Of a stretch of DNA of 64,000 nt, positions 49,792-61,208 are shown piece by piece (the first letter of the stretch is position 1; each line of letters begins with the position of its first letter). The stretch covers positions 1 through 64,000 of the forward strand of contig JAGSHC010000007.1 in assembly GCA_023954745.1 (NCBI GenBank), written 5' to 3'. This stretch comes from Deltaproteobacteria bacterium (GTDB lineage Bacteria > Myxococcota_A > UBA796 > UBA9615). The position numbers were made by a program, and so were the translations under genes. Below the pieces are notes generated by a model that saw nothing but the letters and a program-made list of their open reading frames with translations, was not told where the DNA came from and did not search any database.

Positions 49792-50778
49792 ATGAAGATC
49801 GCAGACGGACTCTGGCTCCTACTCATCCCCCTTCTCCTGATGCCAACGGCCGGCTGCCCCACCGATCCGCGGGGAGTCTTCGACGACGGAGAGCCGGACC
49901 CCGACGACCTGACGGACGACGACGACAGCACCGATCCGGTCGACGTCGACTGCACATCGCTCCCCGACCCGCCTCTCGTCGAGCGCACCCTCGACGGACC
50001 GCGAGCGACCAAGGGGCTCGCCATCGGCTCGGATGGCCGCGTCGTGGGGAGCGACGACTCCTCCCTCATCAAGTCCACCTATGACGGCGACTGGGAGGTC
50101 TTCCTGCCGGGCATCGGCACCGTCGAGGGCATGCTCTATCTGCCCGATGGGGACTTGGTGATCACGTCGTCCTGGGACGAAGGAGACCTGCGACGCATCA
50201 GTCCAGACGGGGGAATCACCGTCATTGCGTCCGCGCTCCTCGCATACTCCGTGATTCAGGGCCCCGACGGAATGCTGTACGCGGCGGGGTGGGACGGCGC
50301 GTTCCGGGTCGACCCCGATACAGGCGCGGTCGACACCCTCATCGCCAGCGGCTGGGACGACCCCTGGTCGCCTCGCACGCTCGCCTTCAGCGAAGATGGC
50401 TCGCGGCTGTTTGTCGGCACCGTCGACGAAGACGGCCGCATCTTCGTGTTCGACCTCGACGAGGACTTCGAGCCGACCGGTCCCCCCGCCGTGCACGTGA
50501 CGGGCGTGGGCAACGGTTGGCACGACGGGCTCGGGATCGACGCGTGCGGAAACCTCTGGACCGTCGACTTCGAGAGTTCCTCCCTCTACCGGGTCTCGCC
50601 CGAGGGAGACATCGACCGGATGGTCGACTGGTCGTCGAACCCAAGCCAGTTCGGACACGGACTCATCTGGGGTTCGGGCACCGGAGGCTGGAGGAGCGAC
50701 GCGCTCTATCTGCCAGTGCCCGAGGGCGGAGACGTAGTCAAAGAAGTGATCATCGGGGTGCCCGAAGCGAACCGGTAG
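49792..50778 (+). CDS. SMP-30/NHL-type beta-propeller lipoprotein with Asp linker
   Basis: The 328-residue lipoprotein has lipobox TAGC (Cys22) and an acidic linker (DDGEPDPDDLTDDDDSTD). The mature domain has propeller-like repeats (VEGMLYLPDGDLVITSSW, IQGPDGMLYAAGWDGAFRVD, LGIDACGNLWTVDFESSSLY) similar to SMP-30/gluconolactonase or NHL proteins. Surface-attached, function unknown. Confidence 0.8.
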   Translation: MKIADGLWLLLIPLLLMPTAGCPTDPRGVFDDGEPDPDDLTDDDDSTDPVDVDCTSLPDPPLVERTLDGPRATKGLAIGSDGRVVGSDDSSLIKSTYDGDWEVFLPGIGTVEGMLYLPDGDLVITSSWDEGDLRRISPDGGITVIASALLAYSVIQGPDGMLYAAGWDGAFRVDPDTGAVDTLIASGWDDPWSPRTLAFSEDGSRLFVGTVDEDGRIFVFDLDEDFEPTGPPAVHVTGVGNGWHDGLGIDACGNLWTVDFESSSLYRVSPEGDIDRMVDWSSNPSQFGHGLIWGSGTGGWRSDALYLPVPEGGDVVKEVIIGVPEANR

Positions 50779-50788
50779 CATCCGCCGC

Positions 50789-51403
50789 ATGACCGACCTC
50801 TTCGCCGACAAGGCCCACGAATACGACCAGCGACCCATTCCGGCCCAGATCTCCGCGGGGGTCTTCTCCGCCATCGAGGCGGCCGTCCCTCTGAGCCCTG
50901 ACCAGGTCGTCCTGGACTTCGGCGCAGGAACCGGCCTCATCGCGGGCAAGGTGGCCTCCCGGGTCGCGCGCGTGCTGGCGGTGGACATCTCCGAGTCCAT
51001 GCTGGCTCAGCTCGCCTCCAAGCCGGAGATGCCCGACACCGTCGAGCCGATCCGCCACGACCTCCTGGAGGGACCGCTCGACGAGCAGGTCGACCTCATC
51101 GTCAGCGCCATGGCCATGCACCACGTCGACAACACGGCGGCGCTCCTGCAGTCGCTGTTCGCGCAGCTTCGACCTGGCGGACGGGTGGCTCTCGCCGATC
51201 TCGACGCTGAGGACGGCTCGTTCCACCCCCCGGACATCCAGGGCGTGTTTCACCAGGGATTCGAGCGCCTGGCGCTTCGCCAGCTCATCGTGGACGCCGG
51301 CTTCGAGAACGTGCAGTTCGTCGACGCCTGCGAAGTCGACCGGGAGGAGCGGCGCTACCCCATCTTCCTGGTGACGGCGCAACGGCCTGCGACCGACGCA
51401 TAG
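50789..51403 (+). CDS. SAM-dependent methyltransferase
   Basis: The 204-residue protein has class I methyltransferase motif I (VLDFGAGTGLIAG), a motif II Asp (VLAVDISESML) and motif IV (VDLIVSAMAMHHV). Small soluble enzyme, about the size of UbiE/COQ5-like methyltransferases. Substrate unknown. It starts 10 bp after the lipoprotein gene and is probably cotranscribed with it. Confidence 0.85.
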   Translation: MTDLFADKAHEYDQRPIPAQISAGVFSAIEAAVPLSPDQVVLDFGAGTGLIAGKVASRVARVLAVDISESMLAQLASKPEMPDTVEPIRHDLLEGPLDEQVDLIVSAMAMHHVDNTAALLQSLFAQLRPGGRVALADLDAEDGSFHPPDIQGVFHQGFERLALRQLIVDAGFENVQFVDACEVDREERRYPIFLVTAQRPATDA

Positions 51404-51468
51404 GTCTCAACGCTGCTCGGCGCGCGAGTTTCTGGTGCCCTGAGCGGCGGTCGACCTACAGTTCGCCG

Positions 51469-52854
51469 GTGACGCGCTTCTCCCTCCCCCTGCTCGCCCT
51501 CCTCGCTCTCGCCAACGTCAGCTGCGATGAGCCTCCGGAAGTCCCCGTGGCCGACTCACCGGCGATCGGGCCGACGGCCATGTCCTCGACGGGCTACGAG
51601 ACCCTGTCCATTCAGACAACTGTCGTGGACGTCGCTCCCGCCGAGGTCCGGGCCGTGCTCATTGGGGGCATCCTGGCCCTCGACCTCGAAGTGGTCGACG
51701 ACGAGTGGATCACCGTGACCTCCCAGGGCTCGCCGGCCCCAGGGCCCGCGGCCATCGACCTCGTGCTCTCGGACGTCTCGGTGCGCCACCCCGACACCCT
51801 CGACTACGCGGCTCCCATCGACCCCCGCCTCGAGCGCGTCGTCGCCTTCGGCGCCTCCCTCACCCAGGGGGTGCAGGACGGAACTCCCACTCATGACGGG
51901 GTGCTGATGAGCCCCTCGCTCCAGCTCGCCCGCGTCATGGGCGCCTACATGCCCCAACCGGTGCTCATCGACGACCTGTTCCCCACCCTCGGCCTCGACA
52001 GCGTCGGCCCACCACCCGAGTGCGCCTCCACCAACGTCGCCGACTTCATCCGCAATGCCATCACCGACGTGCTGGTGCAGATGGTGGACCCCGAGGAGGG
52101 GCTCGCCTACTGGGTGGCCCGCAGTGACCCGGACATGTCGGTGCGCAACCTCGCCGCGGGCAACTTCATGGTGGACGACATGCTGCTCGGCCCATCGGCC
52201 GACGAGCTCGTCCAGAACGTGCTCGGCTCCCTCAGCCTCGACCCGTACGCGCCCTTCGGGGGCGCCCCGCGGTGGACGATGATCGAGGCCGTCGAGCGGC
52301 TCGAGCCCACCGTGGTCGTGTCCTTCGATCTCGTAGGCAACGACGTGCTGAGCGGCACTGCGGTGGAGGACATGGAGGAGAACCTTCCTCCTCTCATCGC
52401 ACGCCTCGCTGCCACCGGCGCGGAGGTCTTCCTGGCTGACATGCCGGACATCTCGATCCTGCGCGGAAGCCTTGGGGACGAGCCCCTGGGCGAGGACGAA
52501 CAGTCCCTCGCCGACGAGGTCAACGCCGTGCTCTACGCCGAGGTGGACCGGCACGACAACGTGCACGTCGTGCCCGTCGCCGAGCGCGCGCTACAGATCG
52601 CCACGGACGGCCTCGAGCTCGGCGACCAGACCCTCAACGGGGAGATGCTGGGAGGCATCCTCAGCTTCGACGGGCTGCACTTCAGCTCGACGGGCTACGC
52701 CCTCGTCGCAGACATGTTCGTGGACACCATCAACAACGAGTTGGGTACAGCTGTCCCTGCCATCGACGTGGCAGCGGTCCTCGCAGAGGACATCCACTCC
52801 CCCAACGCCGTCCTGGACGCCGGCCGCGATGGCTCCCTCTGCGGAGTGGAGTAG
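51469..52854 (+). CDS. SGNH/GDSL-type hydrolase lipoprotein
   Basis: The 461-residue protein starts at GTG 51469 with lipobox NVSC (Cys19). Residues about 25-110 form an Ig/TIG-like beta domain; from about 115 there is an SGNH hydrolase: block I GASLTQG (nucleophile Ser127), block III VGNDVL, and the catalytic Asp/His in FDGLHFSSTGYALVAD. An esterase or lipase acting on an outer-membrane or surface substrate is likely. The exact substrate is not known. Confidence 0.83.
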   Translation: MTRFSLPLLALLALANVSCDEPPEVPVADSPAIGPTAMSSTGYETLSIQTTVVDVAPAEVRAVLIGGILALDLEVVDDEWITVTSQGSPAPGPAAIDLVLSDVSVRHPDTLDYAAPIDPRLERVVAFGASLTQGVQDGTPTHDGVLMSPSLQLARVMGAYMPQPVLIDDLFPTLGLDSVGPPPECASTNVADFIRNAITDVLVQMVDPEEGLAYWVARSDPDMSVRNLAAGNFMVDDMLLGPSADELVQNVLGSLSLDPYAPFGGAPRWTMIEAVERLEPTVVVSFDLVGNDVLSGTAVEDMEENLPPLIARLAATGAEVFLADMPDISILRGSLGDEPLGEDEQSLADEVNAVLYAEVDRHDNVHVVPVAERALQIATDGLELGDQTLNGEMLGGILSFDGLHFSSTGYALVADMFVDTINNELGTAVPAIDVAAVLAEDIHSPNAVLDAGRDGSLCGVE

Positions 52855-53030
52855 CAGACGAGGCGCTCGGTCGAGGTGGAGTCCGCCCGGCGGGCCTGCA
52901 TCACCACAGTCGTGCCCTTGGGCAGCCGCGCCACCTTGAACGACTGGTCCTTCGCCACCGTCCACTGCGCTCCGACACCCACCTCTTCGAGGGGAAGGGG
53001 CACGGGGAGGCGACCTCGGCCGGGCCCCAT
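52695..53030 (-). CDS. Short ORF coupled to the upstream membrane gene; possible truncated gene
   Basis: The 111-residue frame starts at ATG 53030 in an ATGA overlap with the stop of the upstream gene. The first half (PVPLPLEEVGVGAQWTVAKD, then RLPKGTTVVMQARRADST) resembles the beta domain of DUF6263-like proteins. From the region of 52854 the frame is antisense to the SGNH gene and loses beta character. It is likely the 5' part of a gene that lost its 3' end in a rearrangement. Confidence 0.4.
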   Translation of the reverse strand: MGPGRGRLPVPLPLEEVGVGAQWTVAKDQSFKVARLPKGTTVVMQARRADSTSTERLVCYSTPQREPSRPASRTALGEWMSSARTAATSMAGTAVPNSLLMVSTNMSATRA

Positions 53031-53635
53031 CACTGCTTGATTCCCTGGGGCCGGGCGCGGGCCTCCTCGAGCTCGCGCTCCACCTCGGCGGGCAGCTCGG
53101 TCTCAGCGACGTCGGTGCTCAGCAAGGTCCGGCCGCCGGCCGAGGTCACGAGCTGATCCCGCAGCTCGTCCACCTGCTCGTTGGCGTGGTGCACGTGCGC
53201 GCCGAGCCCGAGGACCGTGACGAGCAACGCGAAGGCGGCGAAGGCCGCCGCGATCATCGCCGCCGACGCCGTGCCTTCCCCCAGCAGCGACAGGGTCGAG
53301 ACCCCGACCACCAACGGCATGAAGAGGACCGCCACCAGCCGAAGAGTCCACACCATGAAGTCGGGCATGCCGACGTGGCCCTGGATCCGGGTGCCCGTGG
53401 CGGACTTGTCGAGAGTCACCGACGCCGTGGGCTGGAGCATCGACCACCAGTCGGACTTGTTCAGCCCGACCGTGGCCTTGCCCTCGGCCACTCGCCCCTT
53501 GAGCGGCTTCTTGCCGAACGTGAGGGGGCCGCCGCGATACGGCTGCGGGCTCCAGCGAGTCTCTTCCTTGAGCCGCTCTGCGACCTCTTCGGGCTCGCCG
53601 TCCACGAGCAGATCGAGCTCCAGCTTCCTTGGCAT
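53030..53635 (-). CDS. Membrane protein of unknown function, two TM helices
   Basis: The 201-residue protein starts at ATG 53635 after GGGAGGA. The first 90 residues are soluble and beta-rich, followed by two hydrophobic helices (TLRLVAVLFMPLVVGVSTL and AAMIAAAFAAFALLVTVLGL) and a charged C-terminal tail (LPAEVERELEEARARP). No family is recognised. Its stop overlaps the following short ORF. Confidence 0.7.
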   Translation of the reverse strand: MPRKLELDLLVDGEPEEVAERLKEETRWSPQPYRGGPLTFGKKPLKGRVAEGKATVGLNKSDWWSMLQPTASVTLDKSATGTRIQGHVGMPDFMVWTLRLVAVLFMPLVVGVSTLSLLGEGTASAAMIAAAFAAFALLVTVLGLGAHVHHANEQVDELRDQLVTSAGGRTLLSTDVAETELPAEVERELEEARARPQGIKQ

Positions 53636-53698
53636 GCGTCCTCCCTCTCAAGCGAGGGAAGACGCTACCAAGTCGCCGGAACGCCCGTGAGAGGCCGT

Positions 53699-55468
<1,770 letters not shown>

Positions 55469-55577
55469 CGTGATCTCCGATAGATGTGCCGGCGGCGGCG
55501 CGCACCCTACCCGCAGAATCGGCGATGACATAGCCGCGTCATAGTCTTGCGGTAGAGGAACCGCCTACCGTCAGGTC

Positions 55578-56702
55578 ATGCATGAAGCAGACGAGGAGAT
55601 CCCCTCGACTCCCGGCGCTCCCGAGTCGGGCTCCGCAGGGTTCTACCGGTGGTCCGACACGATCACCGCGGGGCAGCGGGCCGTCCGCCTCCCCTCGGGC
55701 GCCGAGGTCTCTTCGGTGCGCTTCGGCGCGTTCGACCTCGTGGGCCTGCTGGGGACCGGCGGGATGGCCCGGGTCTACCTCGCCCTGCAAGACAACCAGC
55801 CGGGCAAGCAGTTCGCCCTCAAGGTCCTCAACGAGGACCTGGCCACTCGGCCCTCATCCCTGGTGGCGTTCGAAGACGAAGCACGGCTGAGCGTCATGCT
55901 GGTGCACCGGAACATCGTGCGCACCGTCAGCCATGGAGCCGTCGGGGGTCGCCCATTCCTCGCCATGCAACGGGTGCCGGGCTGGAACCTGGAGGACGTG
56001 CTCCGGTCTCTTCATCGCCGCGGTGACGTTCCCAGCGAGCCGGTCGTGGCGGCCCTCGCCTTGGAGGTGGCCCGCGGAATGGCCTACGCCCACGGTATGC
56101 GTGACCGGTGGGGCAACCACCTGCGCCTCGTGCACCGCGACCTGAAGCCAGGGAACATGATGATCAGCCCCCGCGGCGCCGTCCGAGTGATGGACTTCGG
56201 CATCGCCCGCTGGCGCAATCGGGAGGGCACGACGGGCCGCGGATGGGTCAAGGGCACCGTCGGCTTCATGAGCCCCGAGCAGGTGCTCGGCATTCACATC
56301 ACCGCCCGCTCGGACATCTTCTCCCTGGGATCGGCGCTGGCCACGATGGTGTTGGGGAGGTCTCCCTTCGAGCGGGCAACCCTGGAGTTGGCTGGCCAGG
56401 CGATCCTCGCAGCGGACCTCGCCCCGGTTTGGGACGCGCTGGTGCTCGCGCTACCGACGCTGCACCCGCTGGTCGCGCGCTGCCTTCGGCCGCAGCCTTC
56501 CGAACGCCCCTCCTCAGCGGGGGTCGTCGCAGAGCTCGAGGCCTGTGTTGAGCTTCATCACCCCGACGTGCTCGCGGAGTGGATTGGACGGATCGAACCC
56601 TCGCTCGACCCCATCCCGGGACCGGGGCACTGGCCAGCAGGTGGCCCCCCCGAGGGCCTCCGGCGTACTCGCCAGGAGGCCGGGCTCACCCCGTCCAGCT
56701 GA
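55578..56702 (+). CDS. Serine/threonine protein kinase (Hanks type)
   Basis: The 374-residue kinase has a canonical domain at residues 50-330: glycine loop GTGGMA (59-64), catalytic Lys82, HRDLKPGN (D188, N193) and DFG (D206). All catalytic residues are present, so it is probably active. No transmembrane helix or extracellular domain is seen; the N-terminal 45 residues and C-terminal tail are proline-rich and disordered. Soluble kinase of unknown partner, typical of Myxococcota. Confidence 0.92.
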   Translation: MHEADEEIPSTPGAPESGSAGFYRWSDTITAGQRAVRLPSGAEVSSVRFGAFDLVGLLGTGGMARVYLALQDNQPGKQFALKVLNEDLATRPSSLVAFEDEARLSVMLVHRNIVRTVSHGAVGGRPFLAMQRVPGWNLEDVLRSLHRRGDVPSEPVVAALALEVARGMAYAHGMRDRWGNHLRLVHRDLKPGNMMISPRGAVRVMDFGIARWRNREGTTGRGWVKGTVGFMSPEQVLGIHITARSDIFSLGSALATMVLGRSPFERATLELAGQAILAADLAPVWDALVLALPTLHPLVARCLRPQPSERPSSAGVVAELEACVELHHPDVLAEWIGRIEPSLDPIPGPGHWPAGGPPEGLRRTRQEAGLTPSS

Positions 56703-56723
56703 GCTGAACGGGGCGAGATCGGT

Positions 56724-56749
56724 GCGCCGCCCGGGTTGCCGGGCGACGC
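56724..56749. terminator. Bidirectional terminator hairpin
   Basis: GCGCCGCCCGG, loop GTTG, CCGGGCGACGC forms an 11-bp stem with one mismatch between the kinase and MC1 gene ends, which converge here. Confidence 0.6.
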
Positions 56750-56767
56750 GCCAAAGTCGACGGGTCG

Positions 56768-57031
56768 CTAGACCTTCTCGACGCCCTGCTTCTTGACGTT
56801 CGCCTTCCAGACGGTGTCGCCGAGCCAGGAGGGGCCGTTGCTCGGGGCAGCGACCTGCTCACGCCATCCCTTGAAGACGTGCACGCGGTTGGTGCCGCGC
56901 TCGCGGAGGCGGATGTCGGTGTGGCCACGGGAGGCAGCCTTCAGAGCCGCGCCACGAGGCTGGCGGCTGTGAAAGACGGTGTCGGTGTCGCCACCATTTT
57001 CCTGCATCACGAAGTACTTCTTGTCAGCCAT
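56768..57031 (-). CDS. MC1-like chromatin protein (archaeal-type)
   Basis: The 87-residue basic protein matches the archaeal nucleoid protein MC1 (PF05854) over its full length: SRQPRGAALKAASRG, TDIRLRERGT, VHVFKGWREQV and PSWLGDT align with MC1 motifs QPRQAALKAANRG, IRLRERGT, VHVFKAWKE and PxWMPEK. Arg26, Trp56 and Trp69 of the DNA-binding arm are kept, while the MC1 Met-Pro wedge is Leu-Gly. MC1 bends DNA and binds bent DNA. Start ATG 57031 has GAGGG upstream. It has its own promoter and terminator, so it is a monocistronic gene. I have no database comparison; recognition is from memory of MC1 sequence. Confidence 0.85.
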   Translation of the reverse strand: MADKKYFVMQENGGDTDTVFHSRQPRGAALKAASRGHTDIRLRERGTNRVHVFKGWREQVAAPSNGPSWLGDTVWKANVKKQGVEKV

Positions 57032-57076
57032 GATTTTTCCCTCAGCAGCCCCGACGTCCGTCGCCGAGGCAATTCG

Positions 57077-57107
57077 ATTGTAAGTCACAACGTTTCTGGG
57101 GGGTCAA
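57077..57107 (-). promoter_or_regulatory. Probable sigma-70 promoter of the MC1 gene
   Basis: On the minus strand TTGACC (57107-57102) and TACAAT (57082-57077) are separated by 19 bases; the -10 matches 5 of 6 bases. The start site would be near 57070, about 40 bases before the MC1 ATG. The spacing is slightly long. Confidence 0.5.
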
Positions 57108-57428
57108 TGGAGAAAATTGCGGTCGCTGTTGACTCGTCCCTCATTGGCAGGCAAAAAGCGTGGTTTTGCCAGCTCCAGCATCGCCGCGAAGCATGCGGAA
57201 TGACGACGTTTCCGGCGATCCGGAAGACGCCCGAATCGACCGCTTGGACGGCGTCCAGCGATCACGCATTTTTTTTGCATTTTTTTCGATTTGGGGGTTG
57301 CGCGAACACCCCTTCGGCTCAGTTGAGGCCTCTTGCGTGCCCCCTCTGAGGGCCCCCAGGCGACGTCAGGCGATGTGCGCGTCAACCCATCCGGAGTCGG
57401 GATCTCCGAGGGGGCGCGATGGCGTGGC
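57108..57428. other. Gene-free AT-rich region with phased A-tracts
   Basis: The 321 bp between the MC1 promoter and the dienelactone hydrolase end contain no supported gene. A T8 run (57269-57276) and a T7 run (57280-57286) are separated by GCA, so their centres are about 10.5 bp apart, in helical phase, which predicts intrinsic DNA curvature. Upstream hairpins TTCCGG-CGAT-CCGGAA (about 57212-57227) and a bulged CGCTTGGAC/GTCCAGCG pair (57241-57260) are also present. A small RNA ending at the T-run is possible but not supported. Confidence 0.6.
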
Positions 57429-58340
57429 TCATCGCTTCAGATTCTCGGCGAGGAAGTCACGGGTCTTGCCCCAGGCGTCGTCCGCAGCGTCGGCGGCGTA
57501 CCGAGCCGAGCTCGGGTTCGCAAAGGCGTGGTCGGCGTCATAGATGTGCACCGTCACCGACTTGCCCGCTTCGGTGGCGGCGGTCTCGAAGTCACGGACC
57601 GTCGAGATGGGAATGCCTGCATCGCGCTCGCCAAACACTCCGAGGACCGGGGCCTGGAGGCTGGCGAGACCCGAGAGGTCCTCGGGAATCCGCCCGTAGT
57701 AGAGGACCGCAGCGTCGAGCTCGGCGTTGGTGAGAGCGGCCCGCAGTGACCATCCACCCCCGAAGCACCACCCGATGACCCCCGTGCGCGGAGCCTGCAC
57801 GCGAGGATCCGAGGTCAAGAAGGCGTGGGCCAACGCGAGGGTCTCCCCGGCGAGGGCCTCATCGACGCCCTTCATGGCCATCATCGCGTCGTCCGGGGTC
57901 GTCGCCACCGTCCCGCCGTAGAGGTCCACGGCGAGGGCCGCATATCCCGCGGCTGCGAGGCGGTCCGTCCAGTGCTTGATGTGTCCGTTGAGACCCCACC
58001 ACTCGTGAATCACGATGACGGCGGGCACCGGCCCGGTCGCTCCTTCGGGGAGGGACAGGTACGCGGTGGTGTCGCCGATGGTCACGCTGGTGCCCTTCGC
58101 AGGCGGCGCGGCTTCCCCACTGAGCTGATGCAGGGCCGCGAACTGCGCCTCGGTGAGCAGCCCCGGCTGGGCCGGGCTCATGCCGGCGTTGGCGGCGTCC
58201 GCGGTCCTCGAGGGTTGCGAGGTCTCCCCCGGCTTGGCTTCCCCCGCCGCCACCGGTGTGGGCTCGCTCTTCGGGGCCTCGTCCGAGGTGCCGCAGGCGA
58301 GAAGGAGAGCGAGGGGCGCGAGCAGCAGGCGGTGGTCCAT
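57429..58340 (-). CDS. Dienelactone-hydrolase-family lipoprotein
   Basis: The 303-residue protein starts at ATG 58340 after GGAGGA. Its signal ends in lipobox LLAC (Cys16), unusual for this normally cytosolic family. A helical linker precedes an alpha/beta-hydrolase: HEWWGLNGHIKHW, nucleophile Cys in GWCFGGG, acid Asp in ERDAGIP and His in DADHAF. The Cys-Asp-His triad of dienelactone hydrolase is complete. The substrate is an ester or lactone in the periplasm or on the outer membrane. Confidence 0.85.
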   Translation of the reverse strand: MDHRLLLAPLALLLACGTSDEAPKSEPTPVAAGEAKPGETSQPSRTADAANAGMSPAQPGLLTEAQFAALHQLSGEAAPPAKGTSVTIGDTTAYLSLPEGATGPVPAVIVIHEWWGLNGHIKHWTDRLAAAGYAALAVDLYGGTVATTPDDAMMAMKGVDEALAGETLALAHAFLTSDPRVQAPRTGVIGWCFGGGWSLRAALTNAELDAAVLYYGRIPEDLSGLASLQAPVLGVFGERDAGIPISTVRDFETAATEAGKSVTVHIYDADHAFANPSSARYAADAADDAWGKTRDFLAENLKR

Positions 58341-58368
58341 GGGAGTCCTCCAAGGGGGGAACCGATGA

Positions 58369-60163
<1,795 letters not shown>

Positions 60164-60189
60164 GCGTTCACGCTACGTGATGCCCGAGG

Positions 60190-60300
60190 GGTATCACCCG
60201 GGAGCATCCGGTGATAGCAGCCGATACCATGACGGGGTACCGTGCGATACCTTGTACCGGTAGCGACTGGTATCAGCTCTAGAAACCACCCGGTATCACC
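60190..60300. promoter_or_regulatory. Array of GGTATC/GATACC motifs, probable RHH operator
   Basis: In 111 bp there are full motifs at 60190-60198 (GGTATCACC), 60223-60228 (GATACC), 60246-60251 (GATACC), 60269-60275 (GGTATCA) and 60292-60300 (GGTATCACC), plus variants GGTGATA (60210-60216), GGTACC (60236-60241) and TACCGGTA (60255-60262). Starts fall about 23 bp apart near two helical turns. Such spaced repeated sites are typical of cooperative ribbon-helix-helix repressors. Confidence 0.65.
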
Positions 60301-60323
60301 AATAGATATCGCAAAGGACTGCC

Positions 60324-60740
60324 ATGTCCCGCACCCAGCTCGGCCTCCGCCTCTCCCACGACGAAGCCGAGCAGCTCCGCCGCGTGGCGAGGTCGCGTCG
60401 CATGTCGCTCGGCGAGCTCGTGACCACGCTGCTGCGAGACGAGCGCGCCCAGCAGGGACAGGGCATCTGGCTCGACCTCGACCCCATCGCCCACACCGCG
60501 CTTCGGGCCGTAGCCGCTGCAGCCGAGACGACCCCGGAGGAGGTGATGCAGCGATTCGCGCGCCGTTGGCTTGCGGCCGACCTCGCGCGGCTTCAGCGGG
60601 AGCTGGGGGCGGACTCCCTCCCCGGAACGACGACCACGGGGTCCCCCGATGGGTCCTTGGCGGCCTCCTCCGTCGGAAACCCAGACTCCGACGCCTTCGA
60701 CGAACCCGACGACGTGCTGTTCACGGTCTCGGAGGACTGA
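60324..60740 (+). CDS. Ribbon-helix-helix DNA-binding protein
   Basis: The 138-residue protein starts at ATG 60324 after AAAGGA. Residues about 3-42 (TQLGLRLSHDEAEQLRRVAR and SRRMSLGELVTTLL) fit an Arc/MetJ-type RHH: short strand, two helices. The middle is helical, and the last 40 residues are low-complexity Ser/Thr/Asp-rich. It is preceded by the GGTATC array, so autoregulation is likely; the divergent acetyltransferase could be a second target. The 3' end overlaps a minus-strand gene by 148 bases. Confidence 0.78.
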   Translation: MSRTQLGLRLSHDEAEQLRRVARSRRMSLGELVTTLLRDERAQQGQGIWLDLDPIAHTALRAVAAAAETTPEEVMQRFARRWLAADLARLQRELGADSLPGTTTTGSPDGSLAASSVGNPDSDAFDEPDDVLFTVSED

Positions 60741-61171
60741 CGCACGGCGTCTGGAGGGCGCTCATCGGAGTGGCAGTACGCCTGGTACACGCCCATCACG
60801 GCGTCGCAGGTCTCGCCTTCTGGGATCCCTTGCTCCTGGCATCGCTCGTGTCGCCAGGCCCCAGCGGTCGTCTCGTTGTTGGGGTCGGGGACTCCGACGC
60901 AGAACCCCTCGGTGAGGTGCGCCTCCATGAAGCAGAGCATCTCGAAGCTCGCGAGCTTCACCAGACAGACGACGCCGCCATCACAGCCAGCGCTGCGCTT
61001 CACCGTCTCGGTGAGACAACCACGCTCGTCGGTGGACGCAGCAAAGGTCTCGGCCTCCTCGGCCATCTCCTTGCCTGCTTTGGCGGCGATGCCTCCCACC
61101 GCCATGGCCAGGCCAACCAGGATCAAGATCCCCACTGCGGCAGCGACAAACAGCTTTCCGAGTCCCGACAT
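60593..61171 (-). CDS. Membrane-anchored Cys-rich protein of unknown function
   Basis: The 192-residue product starts at ATG 61171 (GGGAG five bases upstream). It has an N-terminal membrane helix (LFVAAAVGILILVGLAMAVGG) followed by about 110 extracytoplasmic residues holding nine cysteines (for example GCLTETVKRSAGC, VCLVK, MLCFME, FCVGV, RCQEQG, TCDAV, YCHS), suited to disulfides. The last 60 residues are Ser/Pro/Glu-rich and antisense to the RHH gene. No family known. Confidence 0.7.
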   Translation of the reverse strand: MSGLGKLFVAAAVGILILVGLAMAVGGIAAKAGKEMAEEAETFAASTDERGCLTETVKRSAGCDGGVVCLVKLASFEMLCFMEAHLTEGFCVGVPDPNNETTAGAWRHERCQEQGIPEGETCDAVMGVYQAYCHSDERPPDAVRQSSETVNSTSSGSSKASESGFPTEEAAKDPSGDPVVVVPGRESAPSSR

Positions 61172-61208
61172 ACTGCTCCCGAGCACAGCCTGAACGGCCC
61201 GATGCCTC

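Noticed and set aside
57129-57286. Small RNA from TTGACT at 57129 to the T-run at 57276
   Set aside because: No convincing -10 element follows and the hairpin before the T-run is separated from it by about eight bases. Phased A-tracts explain the T-runs better.
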